From positions 1 to 39,090 of the forward strand of contig DASYVT010000150.1 in NCBI GenBank assembly GCA_035936835.1: a DNA stretch of 39,090 bases, written 5' to 3'. The notes beneath the pieces were generated by a model. The model did no database searches and had not been told where the DNA came from. It worked only from the letters and a program-made list of their open reading frames with translations. The DNA is from Candidatus Methylomirabilota bacterium (GTDB lineage Bacteria > Methylomirabilota > Methylomirabilia > Rokubacteriales > CSP1-6). Position 1 is the stretch's first letter. Each line of letters starts with the position of its first letter. Below, piece after piece: positions 28,056 through 34,847 of the stretch. Made by a program: the position numbers and the translations under genes.

Positions 28056-29570
28056 CTACGGCGACGCGTTCATCGCTTGCACGACGTAGGCGAACAGCTC
28101 CTTGCCGAAGTCCGACGCGAGCTGCACCGAGTCGAGATCGGCCTCGACCTCATTGAGGTATTGAAGGCGCAGGACGTCGTCACCGACAAGCTCGGGGATG
28201 ACCCCGGCGAAGAAGAAGCCGAGCGCCTCGATCGGCGCGCAGAGCTGCTGGGCGCCGGGATGGGACAGCGGCAGGTCGAGGCTGATCCAGTCGATGCGGC
28301 GGAAGCGTAGCTCGCGCAGCCGGAATCGCACGAGGTCGGCCAGGTCCGCGCCGTAGGCGGTGACGTGGAGAGAGGCCTCGCTCCACTTGGGGAACACCTC
28401 GACGCTGAGCTGCGCCGCGCTGGGGAATGCGGCGGGCTCCGGCCCCGCCTCGAAGTGACGCTCGAAGCGCCCGCGCTCGTAGATGCGCTGGATCATCGCC
28501 CGGTGATGCGTCGGCGGATACACCGCGCGCCGCGAGTCTTCATTCGTCTTGAGGAAGCTGAGCACGGTGGCCGTGCGCTTCGGCGCCGCGGCGCCGTCGA
28601 TCTGCTTGAAGACGACGGTCGGCGCCTCGTCGGCGAGCTGTATCCCGGTTTCCGTGAAGCCGAGGGCGAGATTGCTCTTCTGCGAGAATGGGTGCACGGT
28701 CACGGCCTCGGCATAAAGCCCGAGCATGCCCTGTTCGGCCGTGCGGTGCTGGACGAACGCGAGCATCTGCTCGAGGAGGCGGTGGCCCCGGAAGCGGGGA
28801 TCGACCATGCCCTCGCCCAGATAGCCGACAGGCGCACCGGGTCGAGCGACTTCCCGCGTCAGGCAGCTCACGATCTCGCCATCGGGCGTCGCGCCGACGC
28901 AGACCTCGAGCAGGCCGCCCTGCAGCATCTCCCGTATGCGGTCGGGGAAATAGAGGTAGTCGTCGGGCACGGTATAGCCGTAGACGGCATACGTGCAGCG
29001 CGCCACGGCGATGGCGTCGTCGGGCGTCATCGAGCGCACGGTCACTGGAGCGGTGGACGGCTCGGTCGACGCGGCCACCGGCGCCGCGCCCTTCCCGGCG
29101 ATGTAGGACTCAATGTGGTCGAAGGGCAGGCGCTTGACGATCTCCACGCGGTTGCCCCGGGTGCCCAGGTTCACGAACCGCACGTCGTCGATGCCGGCCG
29201 TGAGCGAGGGGGCGGCCAGGGCCGAGCCCGTGCCCGCCTCCAGGCGGCTCCAGTCGAACGGTAGGCCCCGATCCTCCACGGCCACGACGAGCTGCCCAGG
29301 TCGTCGCAGGATCACCACGTCGAAGCTCGCGGGCTGCCCCGGCTCGAAGCCGTGCTCGATGACGTTCAGGCACACGTCCTCGACGGCGCGCGCGAGCCCC
29401 GCGACGTCGCGCGTGCCCAGACCGACGTGGCCCGCGACCTCGCGGACGAAGCCGAGGGCGGCGGTGAGGTAGTCGCGCTCGGCGGCCAGGCCGATGCGGG
29501 CGATCTGCCGTTCCGACGCGGGTTCTGCGCCTTCGACGTTCATCGCCTGGGCCTCATCTCGGACGCTCAC
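28056..29570 (-). CDS. RsbW-like HATPase fused to GNAT acetyltransferase domain
   Basis: A protein of about 504 residues. Residues ~20-150 are an anti-sigma-kinase-type HATPase: N-box EDVCLNVIEHGF (Asn69), G1 VEDRGLPFD and a G2-like NLGTRGNRVEIVKRL. Residues ~175-325 are a GNAT acetyltransferase with an acetyl-CoA loop VDPRFRGHRLLEQM. The last ~180 residues form a conserved-looking alpha/beta region I cannot assign. GTG 29570 overlaps the upstream gene's stop (GTGA); ATG 29543 is an alternative start. Such fusions probably link sigma-factor partner switching or protein phosphorylation to acetylation; the target is unknown. Confidence 0.75.
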   Translation of the reverse strand: MSVRDEAQAMNVEGAEPASERQIARIGLAAERDYLTAALGFVREVAGHVGLGTRDVAGLARAVEDVCLNVIEHGFEPGQPASFDVVILRRPGQLVVAVEDRGLPFDWSRLEAGTGSALAAPSLTAGIDDVRFVNLGTRGNRVEIVKRLPFDHIESYIAGKGAAPVAASTEPSTAPVTVRSMTPDDAIAVARCTYAVYGYTVPDDYLYFPDRIREMLQGGLLEVCVGATPDGEIVSCLTREVARPGAPVGYLGEGMVDPRFRGHRLLEQMLAFVQHRTAEQGMLGLYAEAVTVHPFSQKSNLALGFTETGIQLADEAPTVVFKQIDGAAAPKRTATVLSFLKTNEDSRRAVYPPTHHRAMIQRIYERGRFERHFEAGPEPAAFPSAAQLSVEVFPKWSEASLHVTAYGADLADLVRFRLRELRFRRIDWISLDLPLSHPGAQQLCAPIEALGFFFAGVIPELVGDDVLRLQYLNEVEADLDSVQLASDFGKELFAYVVQAMNASP

Positions 29571-30427
29571 CAGGCATCGTGCACGGTAGCCAGGACCGAG
29601 GGCAGGGCCGCCAGCACGTCCCGGAGGCACTGGCGAACACGGGCGATGTTCTCTTCCGCCTTCTCGGGGAGTCCCCCTCGCGACACGTGGGCGATGAATT
29701 CCTCGCGGGTCGTTGTGGTCAACAGGGACGCGTTGATCTCCAGCTGGAGGGCGTGGACGCGCCGGGTCCTGGGTTGGCCGAACGTGGCCACGATGTTGCC
29801 GCCGGTATAACCGCTGACGTTTTCGTGCACCTCGAAGCCGTGGCGGGTGAAGATCGCGGCCACGGTCGCCACGAGCTGCGGGGCGCAGGTAGCCTCGTGG
29901 CGCGTGCCGATGATCACCTGGTGGTCCTTCATCCGGCGCGGGCTGCCGGTGTGGCCATCGAGGAGCATCGCGTAGCCGTGGGCGTCACGGATCTGGGCGA
30001 GCAGGCGCTCCAGGGTCGAGTAGTAGGGGTCGTAGAGCGTCTGTAGCCGGTGTTCGAGGTCGGCAAGCCCGAGCGGGCGCGCGAAGATGGGCACGTCGCG
30101 CATGGTATGGGTGCGGACCACCCCACGTCGGGAGCGCACCTCGCCGTCGTGGCGCTCGAAGTCATCGCGGCGGCGATTAACGTCGACGAACATGCGCGAA
30201 AAGGGCGTCGCGAGGACGGTGGCACCGTGCTCGTGCAGGTCGCCGTAGAGATCGCCCGCAAAGGTATCGGCGAATCCGTAGGCGAAGGTCTCAAACCAGG
30301 GCTCGCCATAGTCGTCGCGGGTGATATGCGGCAGCGGCTGCGTGCCATAGTGCGGCACGCTCACCAGAACCGGCGTGCGCGTCCCCGGCAGCGGGTGTCT
30401 GACGATTGGGAATGACTGCTCGACCAC
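29567..30427 (-). CDS. N-formylglutamate amidohydrolase-family protein
   Basis: A 286-residue HutG-type amidohydrolase. VLVSVPHYGTQPLPHI carries the first metal ligand region, and RMFVDVNRRRDDFE and AMLLDGHTGSPRR match the family's Arg/Asn-rich and His motifs; IIGTRHEA and LQLEINASLL follow. The family hydrolyses N-formyl-glutamate in histidine degradation, but no hut genes are near, so another N-acyl substrate is possible. Its stop overlaps the GTG of the GNAT fusion by 4 bp, implying coupled translation and perhaps a shared process. Confidence 0.85.
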   Translation of the reverse strand: MVEQSFPIVRHPLPGTRTPVLVSVPHYGTQPLPHITRDDYGEPWFETFAYGFADTFAGDLYGDLHEHGATVLATPFSRMFVDVNRRRDDFERHDGEVRSRRGVVRTHTMRDVPIFARPLGLADLEHRLQTLYDPYYSTLERLLAQIRDAHGYAMLLDGHTGSPRRMKDHQVIIGTRHEATCAPQLVATVAAIFTRHGFEVHENVSGYTGGNIVATFGQPRTRRVHALQLEINASLLTTTTREEFIAHVSRGGLPEKAEENIARVRQCLRDVLAALPSVLATVHDAW

Positions 30428-30447
30428 GTGATCGATGTCTCAGGACA

Positions 30448-30945
30448 CTAGAACGACGCGGTGATTTTCGCGCCCTTGGAAGTCTGGCACTCGCCCGTGC
30501 CGCCGCCGCCCATGCCGGCTCCTCCGGCGTCGAGATTGAAGCGACAGAGCATGGTCGTGCCGCGGTCGCCCTTGAGCGTGGCGACGGCCTTGTTCTCATA
30601 CGTTTTGATGAAGGTCATGGCGTCCCGCCCGGCCCCCCACATGCTGTCGTCGATCTGCCCCTGGTTCTCTCCCGGCTCGTCTCCGGTCCAGGCCGGCTCG
30701 AGCGAGCTGCGCGTTATGCCGGGGCTCACGACCGTGTACTTCCCGGAAAACCGCTCGCCGTCGGGCATGACGGCCGACATCTTCCCGCTCTCGCCGAAGA
30801 GCCCCGAGTTCCACGTCATGGTGAGCGGCGACGCCTGCTGACCCGCCAGACTGACACGCCCGCTCACGGCCCCCGAGGCGCAGCCCAGGAGCGCCGCCGC
30901 CGACAGCGCGATCATCACGGCCCGCCCTGAATCTCTTCGAGGCAT
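30448..30945 (-). CDS. Small secreted lipoprotein of unknown function
   Basis: A 165-residue protein with a lipoprotein signal: MPRRDSGR, hydrophobic IALSAAALLGC with the lipobox Cys, then Ala-Ser. The mature part is beta-strand-like with SGKYTVV, KAVATLKGDRGTTMLCRFNLD and a Gly-rich segment GGAGMGGGGTGECQT close to the C terminus. This layout resembles small outer-membrane or periplasmic lipoproteins; no family was recognised. ATG 30945 was chosen because only it gives a proper signal peptide. It is divergent from the ABC operon and ends 20 bp before the amidohydrolase start. Confidence 0.75.
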   Translation of the reverse strand: MPRRDSGRAVMIALSAAALLGCASGAVSGRVSLAGQQASPLTMTWNSGLFGESGKMSAVMPDGERFSGKYTVVSPGITRSSLEPAWTGDEPGENQGQIDDSMWGAGRDAMTFIKTYENKAVATLKGDRGTTMLCRFNLDAGGAGMGGGGTGECQTSKGAKITASF

Positions 30946-30991
30946 GCTCGGTCTCCCGGGATATAGAGGAAAGGTTCGTTGGCCGCCGGGC

Positions 30992-31028
30992 GATGATACC
31001 AGGCGATGATACCAGCCGATGATAAATG
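30992..31028. repeat. 13-bp direct repeats in a divergent promoter region
   Basis: GATGATACCAGGC (30992-31004) and GATGATACCAGCC (31005-31017) are adjacent, followed by a partial third copy, GATGATAAATG (31018-31028). They lie between the lipoprotein gene (minus) and the ABC transporter (plus), where an operator would be expected. Confidence 0.7.
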
Positions 31029-31061
31029 ACGGCCGCGGTCGAGGCAAGCCGGGGCCCATGC

Positions 31062-31070
31062 TGGTATGCT
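31062..31070 (+). promoter_or_regulatory. Possible extended -10 of the ABC transporter operon
   Basis: TGGTATGCT at 31062-31070 reads as an extended -10 (TGn plus TATGCT), 15 bp before the ATPase ATG. No -35 is recognisable. The 13-bp repeats lie 34 bp upstream and could bind an activator. Tentative. Confidence 0.35.
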
Positions 31071-31085
31071 GTGGCGGGTTTCGCC

Positions 31086-31868
31086 ATGCGCGTCATCGTG
31101 GACCGGCTGTCCAAGACCTATCGCGACCGGAGCGGCCAGCAGCTGGCCGCCCTCGAGGACATCGCCCTCAGGGTCGAGCCGGAGGAGTTCGTGGCCGTCC
31201 TCGGCCCCTCCGGCTGCGGCAAGTCCACGCTCCTCGGCATCATGGCCGGGCTCCTGCCGGCGACGGCGGGCGAGGTCTTCTTCGAAGGCGAGCGCCGGGA
31301 CGGCCAGCCGCTGACGGCCACGGTCTTCCAGGAGTTCGCCCTGTTCCCCTGGCGGACTGTGCGGGGCAACGTCGAGTTCGGCCTCGAGGAGCTGGGGGCG
31401 GCGCCTGAGGAACGGAAGGAGCGCGTGGCGCGTTTCATCGCCATGACGGGGCTCGAGGGCTTCGAGGACAGGTTTCCCCACCAGCTCTCGGGCGGGATGC
31501 GGCAGCGGGTCGGCATCGCGCGGGCGCTGGCGGTGGATCCGGCCGTGCTGCTCATGGACGAGCCCTTCTCGGCCCTCGACGCCCAGACGCGCACGCTCAT
31601 GATGGAAGAGCTGCTCGGCATCTGGGAGCGGGCGCGCACGAGCATCGTCTACGTCACGCACAACATCCAGGAGGCCGTCTACATGGCCGACCGCGTCGTC
31701 GTGCTTTCGCGGCGGCCGGGACGGGTGCTCGACGTCGTGCCTATCGAGCTCAAGCGGCCGCGGCACGAGGGCCAGATGGGCGAGCCCGCCTTCGTCCACG
31801 CGCAAGAGCGCATCTGGGGGCTGATCAAGACGCAGGCCCAGGCGGCGCTGCGAGAGGGGCGCGCGTGA
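31086..31868 (+). CDS. NitT/TauT-family ABC transporter ATP-binding protein
   Basis: A 260-residue ABC ATPase. Walker A is GPSGCGKST, the Q-loop is VFQEFALFPW, the signature is LSGGMRQRV, Walker B is AVLLMDEPFSALD, and the H-loop is YVTHNIQEA. The VFQE..LFPW Q-loop and the length match SsuB/TauB/NrtD-type ATPases. It energises import by the permease encoded 4 bp into its own 3' end. No good ribosome-binding site precedes the ATG, which lies close to a possible -10, so the message may have a very short leader. Confidence 0.93.
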   Translation: MRVIVDRLSKTYRDRSGQQLAALEDIALRVEPEEFVAVLGPSGCGKSTLLGIMAGLLPATAGEVFFEGERRDGQPLTATVFQEFALFPWRTVRGNVEFGLEELGAAPEERKERVARFIAMTGLEGFEDRFPHQLSGGMRQRVGIARALAVDPAVLLMDEPFSALDAQTRTLMMEELLGIWERARTSIVYVTHNIQEAVYMADRVVVLSRRPGRVLDVVPIELKRPRHEGQMGEPAFVHAQERIWGLIKTQAQAALREGRA

Positions 31869-32665
31869 GCGGCCCGTCGCGCGTGGCCGTCCAGGACCGC
31901 GCGGCCTTCCTGCGCCGCCCCGAGCACCGGCTGCTCCGCGTCGCCGCGCTCGCCGGGCTCCTCGTTCTCTGGGAGGCGCTGACGCGCGTCGGCTGGATCC
32001 CGGCGCTCTTCCTGCCATCGCCGGTCGGTGTGCTGAGGGAGCTGGGCGAGATGGCGGCCTCGGGCCAGCTCTTCGTGCACGTCGGCGCGAGCCTGCGCCG
32101 GCTCCTGCTTGGCTTTGCCGCGGGCGGCGCCGCCGGCGTCGCCGTCGGGATCTTAACCGGGTTCTTCTCGCTGGCAGATGCCGTGGGCCAGCCGCTCATC
32201 GCCGCGACCTTCCCCATCCCGAAGATCGCGCTACTGCCGCTCCTGATCCTCTGGCTCGGCATCGGCGAGCCGTCCAAGGTCGCCGTCATCGCGCTGGGCG
32301 TCTTCTTCCCGATGGCGATCAACACGTACGCCGGAGTGCGTGAAGCGGACCCGTTGCTCGTGCGCGCAGCTGTCGCGTTCGGCGCGGGCAGGTGGAGCGT
32401 GATCCGGAAGGTCATCCTGCCTTCGGCCCTGCCGATGATCTTCGCGGGGCTCAAGCTGGGGGCGGGCACGGCGCTGCTCCTCCTGGTCGCGGCCGAGATG
32501 ATCGCCGCCGACTCCGGCATCGGCTTCCTCGTGCTCCACGCGGGCAACATCATGGACACCACCAAGCTCATGGTGGGGATCGTGGTGCTGTCTCTCCTCG
32601 GCCTGCTCTCACACTGGGCGCTCGCTCGCTGCGAGCGGCTGGCGGTGCCGTGGCGATTTACCTAG
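31865..32665 (+). CDS. NitT/TauT-family ABC transporter permease
   Basis: A 266-residue inner-membrane permease with about six helices. The EAA-type loop that contacts the ATPase is visible in VRAAVAFGAGRWSVIRKVILP, just before SALPMIFAGLKLGAGTALLLLV, the SsuC/TauC signature. It starts at GTG 31865 overlapping the ATPase stop (GTGA). The next gene overlaps its end by 16 bp, so ATPase, permease and binding protein are a compact operon. Confidence 0.92.
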   Translation: MSGPSRVAVQDRAAFLRRPEHRLLRVAALAGLLVLWEALTRVGWIPALFLPSPVGVLRELGEMAASGQLFVHVGASLRRLLLGFAAGGAAGVAVGILTGFFSLADAVGQPLIAATFPIPKIALLPLLILWLGIGEPSKVAVIALGVFFPMAINTYAGVREADPLLVRAAVAFGAGRWSVIRKVILPSALPMIFAGLKLGAGTALLLLVAAEMIAADSGIGFLVLHAGNIMDTTKLMVGIVVLSLLGLLSHWALARCERLAVPWRFT

Positions 32666-33699
32666 GACCAGAACCGCGCCGGATCACGGCACTCGTCCTG
32701 GCGGTCTGCGCTGCCGCAGTCCTTTCGGGCACAGCGCCCGCGCAGGGCCAGCAGAAGGTCAAGATCGGCGCGCTCAAGCTGACCTCGTCGGCGCCGCTCT
32801 TCATCGGCGTCGAGAAGGGTTACTTCAAGGAGTTCGGCATCGAGCCCGAGCTGGTGTTCTTCCAGGCTGCCGCGCCCATCGCCACGGCGCTGGCGACGGG
32901 GCAGCTGGACGTCGGCGCCACCGGCGTCACGGCGGCCCTCTACAACATCGTGCTCGGAGGCGAGCAGATGTGGATCGTGGCCGACAAGGGACGCGAGTGG
33001 CCGGGCTACCCGCTCACAGGCATCGTGGTCCAGCGGGAGCTGTACGACGGCGGCCTGCGCGGGATCGGGGACCTCAAGGGCAAGCGCATCGGCATCACCA
33101 CGCTGGGCTCGACCTTCCACTACCACCTCGGCAACGTCCTCGAGAAGGCCGGGCTCACGCTGGCGGATGTCCGCGTGGTGCCGCTGCAGACGATGCCGGC
33201 GGCCATGGAGGCGCTCAAGGGCAAGCAGGTGGACGCGATCCTCCTGCCTCAGCCCTTTCCGGGCGTGGCGGAGTCCCAGGGCTTCGGCAAGATCCTCTTC
33301 TGGGCCGGCGACCTCTACCCGTGGCAGGTGGCCACCGTCTTTTACTCGAAGAAATTCTCGGCCGACCGCACGCGGGCGGTCGATTTCATGAAGGGCTACG
33401 TCAAGGCCTCGCGCTACTATTACGACGCGGTGCTGGTCCAGAGGGCCGGCAAGCCGTCGCCCGGCGCCGACTACGACGAGGTGGTCCGCATCACGGCGAA
33501 GTACACGGAGGCGCGGCCCGAGGTCATTCGCCTCGGCTTTCCCTTCCAGGACCGGAACGGCCGCCTGCTCGTCACCGACATCGAGAGGCAGATGCAGTGG
33601 TGGACGCAGAACGGTTTCATGAAGCGCACGATCCCGCTCAGGAGTATTGTGGACACCTCGTTCGTGGAGGAGGCCGTAAAGGCCGTCCCCGAGAAGTGA
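32650..33699 (+). CDS. NitT/TauT-type (NMT1/SsuA-like) substrate-binding protein
   Basis: A 349-residue periplasmic binding protein. The N terminus is basic (PRRIT) then hydrophobic (ALVLAVCAAAVLSG) with likely cleavage after APAQG. The fold signature is SSAPLFIGVEKGYFKEFGIE, then TALATGQLDVGATGVTAA and LKGKRIGITTLGST, typical of aliphatic-sulfonate, nitrate or thiamine-precursor binders. The ligand is unknown. GTG 32650 gives the complete signal peptide and overlaps the permease. The selenoprotein gene pair begins 23 bp after its stop. Confidence 0.9.
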   Translation: MAIYLGPEPRRITALVLAVCAAAVLSGTAPAQGQQKVKIGALKLTSSAPLFIGVEKGYFKEFGIEPELVFFQAAAPIATALATGQLDVGATGVTAALYNIVLGGEQMWIVADKGREWPGYPLTGIVVQRELYDGGLRGIGDLKGKRIGITTLGSTFHYHLGNVLEKAGLTLADVRVVPLQTMPAAMEALKGKQVDAILLPQPFPGVAESQGFGKILFWAGDLYPWQVATVFYSKKFSADRTRAVDFMKGYVKASRYYYDAVLVQRAGKPSPGADYDEVVRITAKYTEARPEVIRLGFPFQDRNGRLLVTDIERQMQWWTQNGFMKRTIPLRSIVDTSFVEEAVKAVPEK

Positions 33700-33722
33700 A
33701 CCCACTACGCAAGGAGTGCTCT

Positions 33723-34265
33723 ATGCGCATGCGCCCGCTCGTGCTCGCAGGCGCCCTGTTGAGTCTCGTCCTGGCCGGGCCCGCCGCCGCCCTCGATGTC
33801 GGACAGAAGGCGCCCGACTTCACCATCGCTGGGACCGGAGGCAAGCCGGTCAAGCTGTCGGAGATGCTCGGCAAGGGGCCGATCGTCATCTATACCTTCA
33901 TCCAGGCCTTCACCGGGACCTGAACCAAGGAGATCCTCGGCATCGACGGGGTCATGCCCCAGTTCGAAGCCGCGGGCGCCCAGGTTCTGGGCGTGAGCGC
34001 CGACCACGCGGCGACGCTCGACGCGTGGGTCAAGCAGAACCCGCTCAAGCACTCGCTTGCCTCAGACTTCCGCCGTACCATGCTGCCGGGCTATGGCGCC
34101 ATGGTGACGGACGAGAAGAGCCCCATCTTCCGCTACGCCAAGCGCGCCTACATCGTCATCGACCGGCAGGGCGTAGTCCGCTACGTCAAGGTGATGGACA
34201 ACCCGCTCGACCTGCTCCAGCCCGACGACCTGCTCAAGGCGCTCAAGGAGTCGGGAGCGTCATGA
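33723..34265 (+). CDS. Periplasmic peroxiredoxin-like selenoprotein (in-frame TGA read as Sec)
   Basis: Read through one TGA at 33921-33923, this is a 180-residue secreted redoxin: signal peptide, then ALDVGQKAPDFTIAGTGG and IVIYTFIQAFTGT, the TGA as residue 67, then TKEILGIDGVMPQFEAAG, GVSADHAATLDAWVKQ and YIVIDRQGVVRYV. In AhpC/TSA peroxiredoxins the peroxidatic Cys lies exactly there (AFTxxC). Protein similarity continues in the same frame on both sides of the stop. AAGGAG precedes the ATG. A hairpin lies 8-30 nt after the TGA. Its end overlaps the Sec-thioredoxin start by 4 bp (ATGA). A nonsense mutation is the alternative, but the second gene argues against it. Confidence 0.88.
33932..33958 (+). 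promoter_or_regulatory. Candidate bacterial SECIS hairpin in the peroxiredoxin gene
   Basis: Two overlapping hairpins are possible just after the TGA: GATCCT/GGGGTC (33932-33937 with 33948-33953, loop CGGCATCGAC, including U-G pairs) and GGCAT/ATGCC (33939-33943 with 33954-33958, loop CGACGGGGTC). Both put an apical loop with a G in its first two bases about 15-20 nt after the TGA, as bacterial SECIS elements require. Which forms is not decided. Confidence 0.5.
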
Positions 34266-34795
34266 TGCGCCTTGCGGCGGCGGTCGGAGTCCTGCTGCTC
34301 GCGGCGCAGACGGCCGCCGCCGCCCCGAACTGGGCCGCGCTCGAGGCGCAGCCCTACGAGCCACCGAAGCCGGCGCCCGCGTTCGAGCTGCCGGACCCCG
34401 ACGGCAAGGTGACGCGCCTCGAAGATCTGCGCGGAAAGGTGGTGCTGCTCTTCTTCTGGGCGACCTGGTGACCGACGTGCCGGGAGGAGTTGCCTCCCGT
34501 CAACAGGCTCTACACGGAGCTCCGGTCGAAAGGGCTCGAGGTCAGGCTCGTGAGCTTCCGCGAGGACCCGGCGCTGGTCAAGCGCACGGCCGCCGAGCGC
34601 GGCTACACGGCGCCCGTCCTCGTTGACCGCAAGGGCGACGTCACGGGGCTCGGTTACGGTGTCTTCGGCCCACCGACGGCCTATCTCATAGACCGGCAGG
34701 GGCGGCTCGTCGCGCGCATCGTAGGCGAGCGGGACTGGAGCACGCGGGCGGTGAAAGGCCTGCTCCTCGAGATCCTGAAGCAGCCCGCCAAATAG
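34262..34795 (+). CDS. Periplasmic TlpA/ResA-like thioredoxin selenoprotein (in-frame TGA read as Sec)
   Basis: Read through one TGA at 34469-34471, this is a 177-residue secreted thioredoxin-fold protein: signal peptide (MMRLAAAVGVLLLAAQTAAA), FELPDPDGKVTRLEDLRGKV, then FFWATW, the TGA as residue 70, and PTCREELPPVNRLY. The active site would be Sec-Pro-Thr-Cys in place of CxxC. The cis-Pro loop FGPPTAYLIDRQG is intact. It starts in an ATGA overlap with the peroxiredoxin gene. A perfect 7-bp hairpin lies 9 nt after the TGA. Similarity in one frame on both sides and the exact catalytic position make selenocysteine the best explanation. Confidence 0.9.
34481..34499 (+). promoter_or_regulatory. 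Candidate bacterial SECIS hairpin in the thioredoxin gene
   Basis: CGGGAGG (34481-34487), loop AGTTG (34488-34492) and CCTCCCG (34493-34499) form a perfect 7-bp stem. The apical loop begins 17 nt after the last base of the TGA, and its second base is G, both in line with the bacterial SECIS consensus recognised by SelB. Confidence 0.7.
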
Positions 34796-34808
34796 TCCCG
34801 GCGCGTCG

Positions 34809-34837
34809 TTGCCCCGTTGCGGCGGGCCTGCTATCAT
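34809..34837 (+). promoter_or_regulatory. Promoter of the biotin carboxylase gene (near-leaderless)
   Basis: TTGCCC (34809-34814), a 17-bp spacer and TATCAT (34832-34837) form a good sigma-70 promoter. The -10 ends only 10 bp before the GTG start at 34848, and no Shine-Dalgarno is present, so the transcript would have almost no leader. Confidence 0.6.
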
Positions 34838-34847
34838 TTCCCCCGCC

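Noticed and set aside
33948-33960. GGGG-TCATG-CCCC hairpin as the peroxiredoxin SECIS
   Set aside because: Only 4 bp of stem and an apical loop about 28 nt from the TGA with no G in its first two bases; the two alternatives listed fit the consensus better.
33921-34471. The two TGA codons as ordinary nonsense mutations or sequencing errors
   Set aside because: Both fall exactly at the catalytic Cys codon of two different redox proteins, the frames are otherwise intact, and hairpins follow each one. Chance is a poor explanation.
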